Source of the DNA: Petrolisthes cinctipes
Taxonomy: Eukaryota > Arthropoda > Malacostraca > Decapoda > Porcellanidae
Direction of reading: 5' to 3'
Assembly (NCBI GenBank): GCA_033782935.1
Contig: JAWQEG010000501.1
Coordinates: 3,423,501-3,487,500 of the forward strand
Length of the DNA stretch: 64,000 nt
Shown: piece by piece, positions 62,201 to 64,000 of the stretch
Numbering within the stretch: the stretch's first letter is position 1
Layout: each line of letters begins with the position of its first letter
Translations under genes and position numbers: made by a program
Notes under the pieces: model-generated
Told to the model about the DNA's origin: nothing
The model's database searches: none
Seen by the model: only the letters and a program-made list of their open reading frames with translations

Positions 62201-64000
62201 CTCAGTGCTAGAATATTTTCAAAATATGAGCCCAAAACAAGCTGAAAATCGATATTTTAGGTGCCTAAAGTCGATATGTGCATGCATCTTCTGTACCCGT
62301 TTATATCTCAAATTCTGGCTCAAAACACCCGAAAATTCGATATTTTTGGGTTCCAGAAGCGATCTGTACATGCCTACTCAGTGCTAGAGTATTTTTAAAA
62401 TACAATCCCAAAACATGCTGAAAATCGATATTTTAGGTGCCCAAAGTCAATATGTGTATGCATCTTCTGTATCCGTTTATATCCCAAATTCATGCTAAAA
62501 AAAAACAAAAATTCGATATTTTTGGGTCCCAGAAGCGATCTGTACATGCCTACTCAGTGCTAGAATATTTTCAAAATATAGGCTTAAAACATGCTAAAAA
62601 TCGATATTTTAAGTGTCCAAAGTCGATATGTGCATGCATCTTCTGTACCCGTTTATATCTCAAATTCATGCTCAAAACACCCGAAAATTCAATATTTTTG
62701 GGTCCCAGAAGCTATCTGTACATGCCTACTCCGAGCTAGAATGTTTTCAAAATATAGGCTTAAAACATGCTAAAAATCGATATTTTAAGTGTCCAAAGTC
62801 GATATGTGCATGCATCTTCTGTACCCGTTTATATCTCAAATTCATGCTCAAAACACTCTAAAATTCGATATTTTTGAGTCCCAGAAGCGATCTGTACATG
62901 CCTACTCAGTGCTAGAATTTTTTAAGAATATGGGAATAAAACATGCTGAAAATCGATATTTTAGGTGCCCAAAGTCGATATGTGCATGCATCTTCTGTAC
63001 CCGTTTATATCTCAAGTTCTGGCTCAAAACACCCGAAAATTCGATATTTTTGGGTTCCAGAAGAGATCTGTACATGCCTACTCCGTGTTAGAGTATTTTT
63101 AAAATACAGGCCCAAAACATGCTGAAAATCGATATTTTAGGTGCCCAAAGTCAATATGTGTATGCATCTTCTGTATCCGTTTATATCCCAAATTCATGCT
63201 AAAAAAAAAAAAAAAATCGATATTTTTGGGTCCCAGAAGCGATCTGTACATGCCTACTCAGTGCTAGAATATTTTCAAAATATAGTCCAAAAACATACTA
63301 AAAATCGATATTTTGGGTGCCCAAAGTCGATATGTGCATGCATTTTCAGTACCCGTTTATATCTCAAATTCAGGCTCAAAACACCCGAAAATTCGATATT
63401 TGTGGGACCCAAAAGCGATCTATACATGCCTATTAAGTGCTAGAATACTTTCAAAATATAGGCCCAAAAAATGCTAAAAATCGATATTTTGGGTGCCCAA
63501 AGTCGATATGTGCATTCATCTTCAGTACCCGTTTATATCTCAAATTCCGGCACAAAACACCCGAAAATTCAATATTTTTGGGTCCCAGAAGCGATCTGTA
63601 CATGCCTACTCCGTGCTAGAATGTTTTCAAAATATAGGCTTAAAACATGCTAAAAATCGATATTTTAAGTGTCCAAAGTCGATATGTGCATGCATCTTCT
63701 GTACCCGTTTATATCTCAAATTCATGCTCAAAACACCCGAAAATTCGATATTTTTGGGTCCCAGAAGTGATCTGTAAATGCCTCCTCAGTGCTAGTATTT
63801 TTTAAGAATATGGGAACAAAACATGCTGAAAATCGATATTTTAGGTGTCCAAAGTCGATATGTGCATGTATCTTCTGTACCCGTTTATATCTCAAATTCA
63901 GGCTCAAAACACCCGAAAATTCGATATTTTTGGGTCCCAGAAGCGATCTGTATATGCCTACTCCGTGTTAGAGTATTTTCAAAATACAGGCCCAAAACAT

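Larger units (their letters stand above)
25313..64000. repeat. 176-bp satellite array, right part
   Basis: The same satellite resumes in the same orientation at ATATGTGCATGC, exactly where the left part stopped, and continues to the window edge with about 220 monomers. Monomer subtypes differ mainly in the hinge after CCCGTT (for example TATATCTCAAATTCAGG, AATTTGCCAAATTCAAG, TGTTTCCCAAATACAGG, TATATCCCAAATTCTGA). Subtypes recur in fixed order, giving higher-order repeats. Pairs of monomers before and after the insertion (for example 16679 and 26863, or 17405 and 27589) lie 10,184 bp apart. Subtracting the insertion plus its target duplication (6,664 bp) leaves 3,520 bp, exactly 20 monomers. 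No gene is seen in this 38.7-kb stretch. Confidence 0.98.
52405..64000. repeat. Long higher-order repeat: units of 24, 22 and 17 monomers plus a partial unit
   Basis: The diagnostic monomer GGTGCCCATAGTCGATATG with ATTCCGGCTC starts units at 52405, 56629 and 60501, and a close variant starts the next at 63493. Unit lengths are 4,224, 3,872 and 2,992 bp, exactly 24, 22 and 17 x 176. Differences between units are whole monomers: a trimer duplicated in unit 1 (55221 and 55749), one extra monomer in units 2 and 3 near 56953 and 60825, and two losses in unit 3 (two monomers before 63141, three after). Single-base differences between units 2 and 3 are few (for example near 56895 against 60755, and 56990 against 60862). 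This is the most homogeneous part of the window. Confidence 0.88.

Noticed and set aside
1..64000. CRISPR array
   Set aside because: The whole 176-bp unit repeats, with no short repeats alternating with unique spacers, and the sequence is eukaryotic.
25313..64000. CENP-B box in the monomer
   Set aside because: The best segments (near the reverse complement of ACCCGTTTATATCTCA, and TTCGATATTTTTGGG) match only 7 of 9 core positions of the known box; too weak to claim.

Overview
The window is almost entirely eukaryotic repeat DNA. I find no intact host gene. About 57.3 kb is one tandem satellite array with a 176-bp monomer (1-18653 and 25313-64000, roughly 326 monomers). A single 6,659-bp block of other DNA (18654-25312) interrupts it. 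The organism is an animal. A decapod crustacean is my best guess, because the tRNA-derived SINE body and the fragmented non-LTR retrotransposon inside the insertion resemble repeats I associate with crab, shrimp and crayfish genomes. This rests on pattern memory, not a search.

Satellite: each 176-bp monomer is two gapless 88-bp halves about 67% identical to each other, so the repeat is an old 88-bp unit that became a dimer. Monomers are arranged in several higher-order repeats (HORs): 3-mers of 528 bp near 1.4-2.7 kb; 8-mers of about 1,406-1,408 bp near 9.8-12.4 kb and 32.7-35.5 kb; 12-mers of about 2,111 bp near 12.4-17.4 kb; a 15-mer of about 2,640 bp near 26.3-31.1 kb; and a long unit of 24, 22 and 17 monomers from 52.4 kb to the end. 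The right end is very homogeneous (recent amplification). The left 14 kb is more diverged and carries more small indels. Because 176 is not a multiple of 3, many open frames of 60 or 100 codons arise by chance. They are not genes.

Insertion: it is bounded by a 5-bp target duplication (ATATG) and imperfect terminal inverted repeats (20/22 matches in the core). Uninterrupted copies of the same satellite site exist elsewhere in the window. Left to right it holds an unassigned arm (18686-19540), a pyrimidine tract, a GT-rich 45-bp minisatellite (19797-20576), a minus-strand non-LTR retrotransposon (20577 to about 24655) and an unassigned right arm. The retrotransposon is broken by stop codons, frameshifts and tandem duplications. 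It also carries a 719-bp SINE with an 11-bp target duplication and a 144-bp fold-back element. The order of events is: satellite and HOR formation, DNA-transposon-like insertion, LINE insertion into that, then SINE and fold-back insertions into the LINE. There is no gene network to describe. The biology here is satellite evolution, probably centromeric or heterochromatic, and nested transposition.
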